From contig WHVD01000057.1 in the NCBI GenBank assembly GCA_015178975.1, positions 310,001 to 374,000 on the forward strand: a DNA stretch of 64,000 bases. The letters run 5' to 3'. This document shows positions 45,306 through 56,112 of this stretch, piece by piece. The DNA is from Hysterangium stoloniferum (lineage: Eukaryota; Basidiomycota; Agaricomycetes; Hysterangiales; Hysterangiaceae). The notes beneath the pieces are model-generated. The model saw nothing but the letters and a program-made list of their open reading frames with translations. It did no database searches and had not been told where the DNA came from. A program made the translations under genes and the position numbers. The stretch's first letter is position 1; each line of letters begins with the position of its first letter.

Positions 45306-47060
45306 AGGAGGGCCAAGTTTCCAATAAAATCATCTATCACACACATTTTACTGCACAGCTCAGAAGCTTATCTAATCATCCTAAGGACAATAATAGCCTT
45401 AGTCTGATACACTCACTGCAAGCACCTACACTTGCAGCATCTTGAATCTTTGTCAGCAACTCTTGAACTTAGCTAATCATCTAAGTTCCCCAGCCTCACA
45501 GCTACCCTTTAGGCTTATTAATTACATAATAAACCTAATAAGTATCTAAGTATCTTTACTGAAATTCCCTGCCAATACTAGATTATTCAAGGCCCGGCCC
45601 TAAGTTTATTGAATTAATCAAGTACAAGCACTCAGATAATCCAATACAAATTATTTTCTCTATTAATAAATTATTTAACACCTTGTTAAATAACTATTAA
45701 TAGTTACAAATAAGCATACAAGAATCTGAAGCTTTATATCAAGTCTCTGCTAAGTTACTGCGCATATACTCAGCTTCTAGCCCATATTCTCAAGGAATAG
45801 TTCTTTTATTGCTAAAAGAGTCATACACAGTTCTATTGAACCTTTCAATAATCAAAATAAGCATTGATTTGAGTTGTTTAAGCTTAATAGTGCAGCTCGT
45901 TAATCTATCAGTATTTAAATTACTGGACCTTTGCTTGTTTTATTGTTGAAGCTCTGTGACACTATAGCATATATTGAGCTATCTAAGAGAATCCCCTGAA
46001 TACATTACAACACCAATGTAGGGCACAAAGATGTGGTTCATTAGTGTCTGGTAGGTGGATGGACCATTGCAATCCCCAATTTGTAACATTAGGCTTTCCA
46101 TAGTGCCATCAGGAGATGTAAACAATGTCCAGTGGACATGCTCAGGAACCACATGGATCTGCTCATATGCATCCTTCCTATCTATCAGACTATGATACTT
46201 ATTAACACACAACATTCCTTAGAATGGCCTCAATATCTAGCAAGGGGGTAGCTTAGCATTCTGCTCCCACTTATCCACCACTGTATTCACAAAGTACCAG
46301 CCTTTGGAGGTTTAGGAATAATGCGCATAGGACATGCATTCATGCCTGTGGCTACCCTCTACCTCCTATTCCTGATATACACAATTTTCTTTTCATGCCA
46401 AAGCACCCTCATTTCTTCTGGACATTTGGATGGTCTCCACAAGTAAATTTTCATATTATCGATGATTGGAATAGTATGATTAACAGCCCTTAATGGAGGC
46501 AGTCCTGTTGATGCTTTGTCTGGGTTAAGATCAGCTGCTTCAGCATGTACATAAGTCTGCCCTTAACCTCTCCAACTCATCATCAAAGACTGCCACAACT
46601 GCATAACGCAGGGACTTGACAGTATCACCTTCCATTGGGAGTGGCAGGACTGACCTGATATTGATCCTTGTAGGATTCAATCCCAGCATAACTCAATGTT
46701 GGAAAATAAAAGGAGTTCCTAAAATCAAGTCATATGAATTGAGGTTGGCTACATTGAAACATCATGAGCACTTGATATCCTGATATGAGCTAACTGAATG
46801 GTAAGTGGTTTTACTAATGGATCCTTAACTACCTGAAAAGCTGATTGACTAATGTCATCAACATAGAATTGGCAAGTGACCTGCTATTGATTAGGGCTTT
46901 CACTGGTCATCCATTAATGAATGCCTCAATGAAGACAGGTTTAGGCAGCCAACAAGCAAAGTCTTTGGGCTGCATTGAGGACTCCTCTTATTTCCTAACA
47001 TCTTCTTCTTAGGGGTGCAATGGGAGCAAATCTGATGGTGGACTTGGCATGGGCAGGTCA

Positions 47061-47709
47061 CTGCCATGTCTCAGAAGATAAGGGGTACTATGATTTTCTG
47101 ATCATTTAACTGTTTCATTCTGATCAGTTGTTGTCAGGAGGTTTAGTCTATTATCGCGAGCATAAATAGGTAAACCTCCCGCTAGTTATGGTAGTCTTTT
47201 TCGAATTGGAGCCTTGTCTCTGAGTGTTCCTCTTCATAAGAGCTCAAACCGAAGGATTACGCTATACCCAAAGCCGAACCTTACATTTACCTATGCCACA
47301 CCAATAATGGGAAACGTGAAGTAGTAAAAATGGTGCAACTCGATACGAAGTCGTCAAATGGTGATAGGACACAGTTCAGAAATACTTCTCCTACTAGGAC
47401 CAGAATAAGTAAACCAAATCGAACTCGCTGTCTGAAAGATGGCAAGCGGACATGACATTCGAGCAGTCACATGTATGAACTTACTTCAAACTTCAATGTC
47501 GTATGGTGTGGTATAAAGAATCTGCCATCATGTGTCTACTCTTGACCTGGTTACACATCTTTTTACACCCTGCCGTTGTTCGCCAATATAATTTACCACT
47601 GGCATATCATAATAAAGGGTCGAGAGTCACGTAACAGTATATATATATGACAAGATTGTGAAGCTGCCAGGAGGCGTAAAGAATACCGTCTTTTGCTCTA
47701 TTGTGATGA
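47061..47709 (-). pseudogene. Intergenic region with an F-box gene fragment
   Basis: Positions about 47285-47400 match 48945-49070 of the F-box gene to the right (shared caccaataatgggaaacgtg-type wording, aagtagtaaaa, tggtgca, gatacgaa, gaaatacttctcct). This is the segment encoding the LLLHVSRYWRDVA region, so a second, broken F-box copy once lay here. The rest of the interval has no supported gene. Confidence 0.6.
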
Positions 47710-49177
47710 CTACCAGAATTGATTCTCATTGTCATCCGAATCCTTGTCTGCTGACGGTATGTAAGGCAAGAAAAAAGGAGGTCACGCAACGACCCACCTT
47801 TAAAAGTAATATCCAATGTACCTGATGAACTGTCTCGCAATTGAAGGAGCTGAGAGCGTTGATCATCCGCTAAACCTTCACAAGAATCGAATTTCACTTC
47901 GCTGAGCAGTACGCCCGAAGGTGTTGTTGAGTTCCCATTCACGGAACGGCTCTCTACGAATTTAATGACCGCTGTCCAAGGGATTTCCGATCGTTCGTAA
48001 GTCACTGTGGAAAGCAATGGACATAACCAGAGTTCTGACGGAGTCGATTGTTCAGGGGTCAACAATGAAATAGTGTCAGCATCAACTACGCAGTGCTGAA
48101 ATTCAAGTGTTCGAAGCTTGGAAAACTTGGTAAGCCATGGCATACACTCGCTCGCCTCTGTGATATATCCGAATAACGTCAGTTTCTTGAGCCGGGACAT
48201 AGCATTATTCTCGGTAAGGGCAATGAGTAGTGGTCCAACAGATACCTGCCCTTTGTGTAAACTCTTAATTTTGAGATGCTCTACATTGGGGCTCCGAGGA
48301 AAATATTGGGGTCGTAGTGAGGGAACGGGACGACCGTTAGGTATTGCAAACTTGGGATATATATCCGATCAGGGATCTGAAGCTCTTCCGGATTGGGAAT
48401 TACATATAGGAAAATGCTCAACTTGTTCAGGTTCGTGTACGTTGATAAAATACCCATGGATATGACCATTGCCACTTCCATGACATATAGACCGCGAAGC
48501 TCTCGAAGACACGTAGGATTGAAGTTTAATAATGATAATTGATGGCGAGTGCTCCGTAGGTTTAATATCTCCAATTGCGGCACAATAAAACACCCTCTTA
48601 GATGGTGTAAATCCACCCCTCCCGATTCTGGTAATTTGGCCCAACCCCCCACGCTCATCTCTCTCAGCAATGGGGCATGCCATGGTGATCTATCTCGTCG
48701 ACGATAAAGATAGGTTGCGAAGTTACGGGGCAATTGGCCGTCGAGTTTCGAGACCCGGTGGAGATTATCTAGGATAAGATCCAAAACCTTGGTCTCGTGG
48801 TCTTGGTCATTAGGCTTGTTTATATGCAATGTGACCCTCATTGGGAGCGATGAGGAATAATCAAGCCACATCTGGAATATAAGACATGGATCCAGTTTGA
48901 ATTTATGCCCCATGTGCGCGTCCTGCCAAAGTTGTGGTGTTCCTTTAGCTACGTCACGCCAATAACGGGATACGTGAAGTAGTAAAAGTGGTGCATCTTG
49001 ATACGAAATCGGTTCAGCGGGTAATGGGACACAACACAGAAATATTTCTCCTAGTAGTTCTGGCGCGAGTCGTTGTATGTGTGCCTGACGTACGACTAAA
49101 TCATCTGAAGACGTGGTATTTTGGGTAGAGTCAGAGACAGACTGTGCTCCCGTGCTTGCATGAAATGCCATAGTCAT
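47710..49177 (-). CDS. F-box protein, probably frameshifted
   Basis: N-terminal F-box (residues about 32-85: LAPELLGEIFLCCVP, then LLLLHVSRYWRDVAKGTPQLW), followed by a leucine-rich-repeat-like body (LREMSVGGWAKLPE, LEILNLRST, CLRELRGLYVM, LNKLSIFLYVIP, LQYLTVVPFP, then RLKKLTLFGYITEA, LRTLEFQHCVVD). Such proteins select substrates for SCF ubiquitin ligases and are greatly expanded in basidiomycetes. The frame runs from ATG 49177 to a TAG at 48281-48283. The continuation (NVEHLKIKSLHKGQ) is in another frame. A run of four G at 48288-48291 (plus strand) would need one more base to join them, and no good intron covers the junction. A final intron leads to a C-terminal exon ending at 47710. It may be a pseudogene or carry a sequencing error. 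Confidence 0.65.
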
Positions 49178-49538
49178 ACGGTGACTTCCTAGACAAGACA
49201 AAATGTACACGACAACAGGATCGACAATAGTGGATCAGAGTAGCATCAGCGGCTCCTGGAATTAGAAATACTTATGGACGTGCCTGTCCCTTAACGTTCT
49301 ATGAATAACTTGCCAGGGTTACATTGTGAGATTATCAAAAGGTTACAATTTCAAGCTGATGGAGCATTGAAGGTCGGTTAGAATACCTCGACGAGTGCCA
49401 CCCTGACGCCACACTGACCATTGTCCCCTCAGACCCCTCTCCGCTGCCTCCTCGTTACCGTAATGTCACCCCACTGTCGCTATTTCAGAAGCAGCCTAAA
49501 AGAATACTCGGAAAATGACTGAGACTGAGAATATAGTG

Positions 49539-49558
49539 AACCCTAACCCTAACCCTAA
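49539..49558. repeat. Interstitial telomere-like repeat
   Basis: The sequence is (aaccct)3 plus aa, 20 bp, a perfect match to the complement of the TTAGGG telomere repeat used by most basidiomycetes. It is too short to be a chromosome end and lies between two genes. Confidence 0.75.
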
Positions 49559-49666
49559 TAAAAAGGTTTTTTGTATAACATTCACTTTTAAGACACATAA
49601 CACAATATAGAGCGTTTCACAGTATTTGACATTCTTTAGAGTCTATCATCCACAAGTTGTTTCAGT

Positions 49667-49737
49667 GTCGCGGCAGTTGCCTTCATTAGGAAGCACCGTA
49701 CGCGGCACTTCCTTATTAGGAAGGTAACCGCCGCGAC
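49667..49737. repeat. 71-bp imperfect palindrome
   Basis: The left arm begins gtcgcggcagttgccttc and the right arm ends gaaggtaaccgccgcgac. They pair with few mismatches and enclose an inner hairpin cttcct-tatt-aggaag. It is GC-rich at the ends within an AT-rich surround. It could be a small non-autonomous element or a structured regulatory site. No target duplication was recognised. Confidence 0.65.
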
Positions 49738-50090
49738 ATATAAGTTTTTGGTGTAAACCTAGAACACATGTCATTTAGAAGTTACATTTTGTTATTTTAG
49801 ACTTTAATAAGTTTATTTGAGAATTAATACTACTCAAGGAAGGGCTAAAACTAAGGATGTGCCAATTAAAGTGGTGCACAGGGTATATTTCACCAGGAAA
49901 ATGTACACTAAATGTAACAGTTCTCATGTTTTGATGATCTAATGTCAAATATAATTTATTTTGGTAATTTTCAATACAAAATTGATGAACTATCTGCTTA
50001 TTTTGAAAAAGGAAACACTTGTGCGGCACTTTCCTGTAGCCCCATGATGACTCAGCGGTAGATATCGATCCTACTTTCGTCATCTGAATT

Positions 50091-53000
50091 ATGGTGGAGA
50101 CATCCGAGGCAGAGGACATTCGTGTCATTCAGACTATAGGTCACGTCGATCATGGCAAAACAACATTTGTGGATTCCCTGCTTGCTGCTAATAACATTAT
50201 TTCCACTCGGATGGCAGGGAAAATACGATATATGGACAGCCGGGATGATGAGCAACAAAGAGGTATTACTATGGAGAGCAGTGCAGTTTCCCTACATTTC
50301 AAAGTTCTGGAGAAGGGCGAAGATGGTGGTGTGTAAACTATACCGTCCAGTCGAATAAATTTCGGCCTTAACGACACGACCTAGGAAGTCGCCCGAGGGA
50401 TTATGTCGTCAATCTGATTGATACGCCCGGTCATGTTGATTTTTCAAGCGAAGTTTCTACTGCATCCCGGATATGTGATGGTGCTCTCGTCTTGGTAGAT
50501 GTCGTCGAAGGCGTATGCACGCAGGTAACACAATGCTTTTATTTGTGTATGAGCTTGTATTGTCTGATTTGCTTATTACCTCAGACTATTGCTGTACTCC
50601 GGCAGGCTTGGTTGGATCGATTACGCCCTATACTCGTGATAAATAAGTTCGACCGACTCATCACCGAACTTAAACTATCTCCCGTCGAGGCATACCACCA
50701 TTTGTCGCAGCTTATCGAACAAGTCAACGCCGTTATGGGAAGCTTTTTCGCCGGTGAGCGTATGGACGACGATCTCCGGTGGCGTGAGGATCGAGAAAAA
50801 CGTCTGGCAGAACGCAGGGAGCAGACTGCCGACGACGCAGGTACCGATGCTATTTCTGAACCATTACAAGACGTCTTTCAGGAGAAAGACGACGAGGATA
50901 TATATTTCGCGCCGGATAGAGGCAATGTGATATTCGCTTCAGCTATTGACGGCTGGGGGTTCCGTATAGGAAAGTTTGCACAATTATTCGCAGCCAAGTT
51001 AGGTGTTAAGGAGGCCAATCTTCGTAAGGTTTTATGGGGTGATTTTTTTATGGATCCCAAGACCAAGCGAGTTATCAGCTACAAGCATCTCCGTGGTCGG
51101 AACCTTAAGCCACTGTTCGTACAATTTGTTTTGGATAATATCTGGGCAGTCTATGACAGTGTTGTGTTAAACCCGTATGATCTTTTTGTCCTACCGAGAG
51201 CACTTTGTATCATTGTTTTACAGGAATCCGGAAAAGGTAACTAAAATTGTTGCAGCACTAAACTTGAAGATTGCGCCCAGAGATCTGAAATCGAAGGACG
51301 GACGGCATCTGCTGTCAATTATTTTTTCTCAGTGGTTATCATTATCCACATGCACAATTCAAGCCGTAATTGACGTCGTTCCCGCGCCATCCGCTGCACA
51401 ACGTTCTCGTATTCCCAAAATGCTTTACCCGGATCTCCATGAAGAGTCCATCGCACCTAAAAATCGCTTAGAAACCAATCTTTGGCAATGCGATGCCAGC
51501 GAAGACGCTTGCGTTGTCGCCTATGTTAGCAAAATGTTCGCAGTCCCGACCAAGGATCTTCCATATAACAAACCTAAAGCACTGACTGCCGAGGAAATGC
51601 GAAAAAAAGGTAGAGAAGCGAGGGAAACAAGGGAGGCCGCTTCTCAAGCTGAAGAAGCGGGCAGCATACCCATTTTTGAAGCTACCCCAACGGACAATGT
51701 GTCTGACAGTCATGAAGTCAACGAAGTTCAGGAAGAAGGGGTCCAAGAAACTTTACTTGGTTTCGCCCGTTTATACTCCGGTACCATACACATAAACAGC
51801 CATGTGTTTTGTGTGCTTCCAAAGTATAATAATACACTCCCGCCAACTCACCCACGTAACGCCCGGTATATTATCTCTTCACAAATTCGGGGTTTATATA
51901 CGATGATGGGAAGAGAGCTGGTACCTGTGGAAAAAGTTACAGCCGGTAATGTCTTTGCCGTTAGTGGTTTAGAAGGGAAAGTCTGGCGTAGCGCGACAAT
52001 ATGTGCTCCAAATGGGAAGCGAGGGGATCTTTCACTAACGGACGGCTGCTCTGAATTTCTCCTCAATCTTGGGGGTGTCAATCGTCAGGTGAATTAGCTA
52101 TCTTTTGTCTTTTTTTTTTCAAGCTTAGGTCACTCACGGAATAATTTAGTCACCTCCGATTGTTAAAGTAGCTTTGGAATCCGTTGTACCAGGTATTTAC
52201 TATGTTTCTTTCCGCTGTGAGCGTTCTCCGTTTACTACAGTGATATAGCGGACATGCCCAAAGTCGTGAGAGGTCTGCGATTACTGAGCCAAAGTGATCC
52301 CTGTGTGGAGACATTCCAACAACAAACAGGAGAGCATGTCATACTTACTGCCGGTTTCCTTCATCTCGAAGTAAGCCATAGCCCGTTGCTCGCTCCTGCA
52401 GTATTCTTCACTAATTTACCCCGTATAGCGCTGCTTGAAGGACCTTCGGGAGCGTTTCGCCAAGGTAGAAATTCAAGCGTCCGAACCTATTGTACCCTTC
52501 CGTGAAACTGCTATTCACACACCGGGTAGATTTGCATTTTTCCGGATCACGTCTCACAGTGCTCATTGGCTTGCTAGATCTCCCTCCTCCAAAGGCTGGC
52601 AAGAATGCACCTCGCGGCACTGTCTTTGGTTCCATTTCTCAAGGCATGGTAAAATTTACCATTCGAACATTACCGTTACCGTCAGAAATAATCGAATTCC
52701 TTCAAGCAAACATATCGCTAGTTAGAAAAATGAGACAAGAAGATGAAACGCGCACGTCTAGGCGGGATGTATCAACATCTGATGTACAAAGCGAGACGCC
52801 TCCGGACATCCTCGATGGCGATGGCACGGATGACTTGGATGATACAGATGGCGACGGCGTCGGTGAGGCAGCTGAAGACGTAGAGCGGAAACCGACCGTC
52901 CGTGCAAATGAATTTTGGAGCGCGTTAGATAAGTTATTCGCAAAGGCTGGCCCCGAATGGAAGGATGTGTCCAGATATATATGGTCGTTTGGCCCTGGCC

Positions 53001-54005
53001 AAGTGGGCCCGAATATCCTTGTCGATCGCCGGGCAGGCGCAACGGCGAACTTGTGAGCCGTTCTTATTATCCCTTCGGTATGTTGATTCGATTTAATTCC
53101 GAATATTGTAGTCTGCGGGAGCGCACAAAACGAACAACGGAATCTAGGGCACTGCGCGACTTCGAGAACAGTGTCGAAACGGGATTCCAGATTGCGACAT
53201 TCCAAGGCCCATTATGTGCAGAACCAGTTGTTGGCATGGCATTCATGATGGAAGACTTGACTGTGGCAGATCTTGAGGGCAATAGTGGTACGACTTTACA
53301 AATGAATATAAGTCGACATCTGTAACGTTCGAGGTCTTCACAGAAGTTTCACGAGCCTCAGGTTCGCTCATCACAGCCGTCAAAGATGCATGCAGGTCGG
53401 GTCTTTTGGATTGGTCTCCACGGTTGATGATGGCCATGTATACCTGTGACATTCAAGCCTCTAGTCAGTATATTATGCGCAACGGACACTTGACCTTTTT
53501 ATAACCATAAATCATAGTGGACGTACTCGGTAAGGTATTCGCCACAGTAGCTAAGCGGCGTGGTCGTATTGTAGCCGAAGAAATGAAAGAAGGGACGAGT
53601 TTCTTTTCCGTCAAAGCTTTGTTGCCCGTGGTGGAAAGCTTTGGGTTTGCAGAAGGTGAGCCACATGTATATTTTTCTTTCATCTTGGTTGTGCGACTAA
53701 TAAACCGTGAGATATCCGCAAAAGGACCTCCGGGGCTGCTAGTCCACAGCTGATCTTTAGCGGGCAAGTGATCATATCAGTGTCTTCATACTTGTATTCT
53801 CACATAGATGGTTAGATACGAACTCTACGATCAGGACCCATTTTGGGTACCGACAACGGAAGAAGAATTGGAAGACCTTGGCGAGAAGGCCGATCGGGAG
53901 AACATTGCTAAAGTATATGTGGATGCAGTGCGGGAAAGAAAGGGCATGTTTGTGGAGAAGAAAATTGTACAATTCGCTGAAAAGCAGAGAACGTTGAAGA
54001 GATAA
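50091..54005 (+). CDS. EFL1: Elongation factor-like GTPase EFL1 (Ria1)
   Basis: Cytosolic GTPase related to EF-2 that, with SBDS/Sdo1, releases the anti-association factor Tif6/eIF6 from pre-60S subunits. The N-terminal G domain shows all motifs: [10 protein letters not shown] (P-loop), [11 protein letters not shown] (switch I), [12 protein letters not shown] (G3) and NKFD (G4). The EFL1-specific insertion ([13 protein letters not shown], acidic) follows. Later come FDRSTA-equivalent [16 protein letters not shown] read as [72 protein letters not shown] and [20 protein letters not shown]. The C-terminus is [20 protein letters not shown] with [14 protein letters not shown]. About ten introns join in frame. 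It has roughly 1,080 residues, normal for the family. The start is ATG at 50091 ([12 protein letters not shown]). Confidence 0.93.
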
Positions 54006-54454
54006 TTTACCGTTTCTTAGAGTAGCATAGTTGAGTGGATTACATAAAGCTGGATATCAACCTGCTGTATTGGACACGTTCATAAATGTATTATCCATCT
54101 TCTAGATATATTGTAAGAAAACAGCGTTCGTTTTGGTGAGTCATAGCAATTATCCAATATAACAACAGAGCCTATGTCTAAACCTGGATTAAAGGGATAG
54201 GTGTGTTCGAATGATTATGCTACCAGTCTTTAACTTCCCCATGTCAACTTACATGCAGAGCTCATCGTCAGTTCTGGACCTTCCTCGTCATTTGTCCTCT
54301 TCGCGTTTTTCATCTTCTCCAGGCACGTGGCCTAGGCAATCAAGTACAAGAGTACAAAAATAATAACTCATCACACAAAAGGATAACAATAGACTCCAAC
54401 GGTAAAGCTAAATATACAAAGATCTTTACAAAGAAAGCTTCAATATTCTCCCAA
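54006..54454. other. Intergenic region between convergent genes
   Basis: Between the 3' ends of EFL1 and the SET-domain gene. AT-rich, no frame or repeat supported; presumably both 3' UTRs. Confidence 0.45.
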
Positions 54455-56046
54455 TCAAGAATGCGACTGCTGAGGTCCTCCCACGTTCATTCGGTCTTTA
54501 GTCGCCCACGCAGAATGTCGTCGGGGATTTTCAGCCAACGTATGCATGCTTGCGACTTGTATGCTGTCTTGACCCAGCTCGTAACCATACCATTCCTGAG
54601 CAAGAGTTGACCACTCCCGGGCAGCATGTTCGCTATCGTGAATGTGTCGTCTAGTGCCTTACAGCGGTGATAATGCCATCTCACTTACTCAGAATGAGCC
54701 GCAGCCACGTGGGCCGCATCTGCAGCGAGCTGACCACGCCTTTCCAGCTTCGAGTTCAGGGAAATCCGATTCTCAGTGGCAGGAAAGGACTTACTCGCTC
54801 CAGTACCCCTCTTCTTCGCTCAAAAGCCATATTTGCCTGGCGAGGTTTAGGGCTTCAATTCCGTCAATCTCATTATTCCCCCATGTTGACAGTTTCTGTC
54901 GCAGCGCGGTCATTTGCTGCAGTCGAGCATCCGAGGCCCCGGAAGCACTCGGTGGCAGCGAGCAGACTTTGCATCTGCAAATAAATCCATATACATGGGA
55001 CAAATGATCCCTGGGCACGGAGCCTATCAGAGAGATATTTAAATCATAATAAAGGATAACTGCCTTCGGCTATCACGAGGCTGCTTTGTGTCAAAGTACG
55101 TTGTCAATAATTCCTGTTTTGAGGCATCAATACATTGCCTGAAATTTTCGATGCGAAAGGCTCACCTCCCCCTTCGGGACCGGTTTTAGTGCGTGGATGA
55201 CTAGAAACTCAAAATCAAGTCAAGAAGCTTCGATGCACCCGGAAAATATGAAACAAACCTAAGATTCCCTCTTTTTCTCGCCATGAATACACCGTATTAA
55301 ACCCGGACGAGCATGCGTGATTGAGTCGTGCGGTTTTTGGAAATATACCAACTTGTGAGGGCCCAGCCGCTATGCCGTTTGTCTGAAATATTGCCAGAGG
55401 GATGTTTTCCACAGCCATGTTGGGGCCGGCATTTACATATGTCAAATTAAAAAAGCTCTCTTGCTGTTCTTCCGTAAGCTCTTTCAGCTTCGAGTCCATA
55501 AGTTGCACCGGGTCTCCGGTTACTAGTTATTCCATCCCGATCATCAAGCACAGGGAAGTGAAGGAAGCTGTAATACGGACCTGTGGACGGGACAACGAAA
55601 AGAGGTTTTTCCGCCAGAATGCGCTCTCCTGACTAAGAGGCATGAACGACTTCCGAAGTATCGACAATGAAACTAACGTTAATGTCGCGCAAGGCCACCA
55701 TGCCTTTTCCCCTCCCGGGAATATCTACAACCTTGTACGGTATAACCTGCTCATGAAGTTTATTGACATCCTTCTTAAATGCTTGAGTGGCGAGCATTAT
55801 GAGGAAAATGGCGACTAGACGATATATACTAGTTCTTAACTGGCGCCTAAACGTTGACTCTGGCGGTGATTTTGCCTGGAATGTCCGAAAGTTAGCAAGA
55901 AACAAGAGTTGTAAACTATCAATGTGAGCACTAAGCGCACTCACATTAGGTATTGCTGCCCCATGTTCACCTTGAGTAGCGAGGGGTATACGGGAATTTT
56001 CTAGTTGGTTGTTTTGGGCTCCCCGACGTCGTGGTTTGGCAGGCAT
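54455..56046 (-). CDS. SET-domain protein (SMYD-like)
   Basis: Putative protein methyltransferase of the SET family common in fungi. After splicing one reads a basic N-terminus (MPAKPRRRGAQNN), a hydrophobic stretch (LVAIFLIMLATQAF), then VVDIPGRGKGMVALRDI (start of SET). GELLVAEKPLFVVP follows, then LTEEQQESFFNLTYVNAGP, GIFPKTARLNHACSSGFNTVY (the SET NHxCxxN signature) and ELLTTYFDTKQPRDSRR. The post-SET region is cysteine-containing (ICRCKVCSLPPSASGASDAR), then LSTWGNNEIDGIEALNLARQ and a helical tail ending GGPQQSHS-stop. About seven introns are implied and some internal joins were not resolved base by base. The start could also be the in-frame ATG at 56112. The substrate is unknown. Whether the hydrophobic stretch anchors it in a membrane cannot be settled from sequence. 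Confidence 0.78.
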
Positions 56047-56112
56047 TGTTATTAGTCGTTGTGAGGAATGCAGAAATGGGAACGTCACGTGTGACATTGA
56101 TCGGTGATGCAT

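Larger units (their letters stand above)
39526..46014. mobile_element. LTR-like element of 1,213 bp, split by the copia element
   Basis: On the plus strand the element starts tgtgaggtat (39531) and ends cattaca (46009), with TGT...ACA termini. The flanking 5-bp acacc (39526-39530 and 46010-46014) is a target duplication. Removing the copia insertion and its duplicated aggag leaves 1,213 bp, AT-rich, without coding sequence. Skipping it restores the gypsy reverse transcriptase from PYIGV into FMDIYLGD. It is best read as a large solo LTR or a non-autonomous LTR element. Its family is unknown to me. Confidence 0.8.
36727..47060 (-). mobile_element. Ty3/gypsy retrotransposon relic, interrupted by nested insertions
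   Basis: Pieces of one gypsy pol, all on the minus strand and in the right order, are spread over four blocks. Block 46015-47060 has a decayed protease (FVDDISQSAFQV) and the first part of the reverse transcriptase (YHSLIDRKDAYEQIHVVPEH, DGTMESLMLQIGDCN, TYQTLMNHIF-PYIGV). Block 38764-39525 has the palm (VFMDIYLGDIVIYSD, where the usual YLDD reads YLGD), VLGHVINDKGIKMDPHKVD, and RNase H (SGKFNSPQQDYPIHKQ, FRICTDHKGIKYI, WLDLLNEFNFELHYI). Block 37650-37717 continues NIPGKSNTFADALSRI, and block 36727-37159 continues with YSDEP (read across the solo LTR junction) and GTVQAESEYV. Many stops and frameshifts are present, and hardly any CpG remains. No LTR pair for this element was identified. The right limit is approximate. 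Confidence 0.85.
49178..50090. other. Divergent intergenic region, F-box / EFL1
   Basis: Holds a short telomere-like tract (49539-49558) and an imperfect palindrome (49667-49737), listed separately. A string resembling part of the palindrome (gtgcggcactt) recurs at about 50021. The rest is AT-rich. No gene is supported. Confidence 0.5.
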
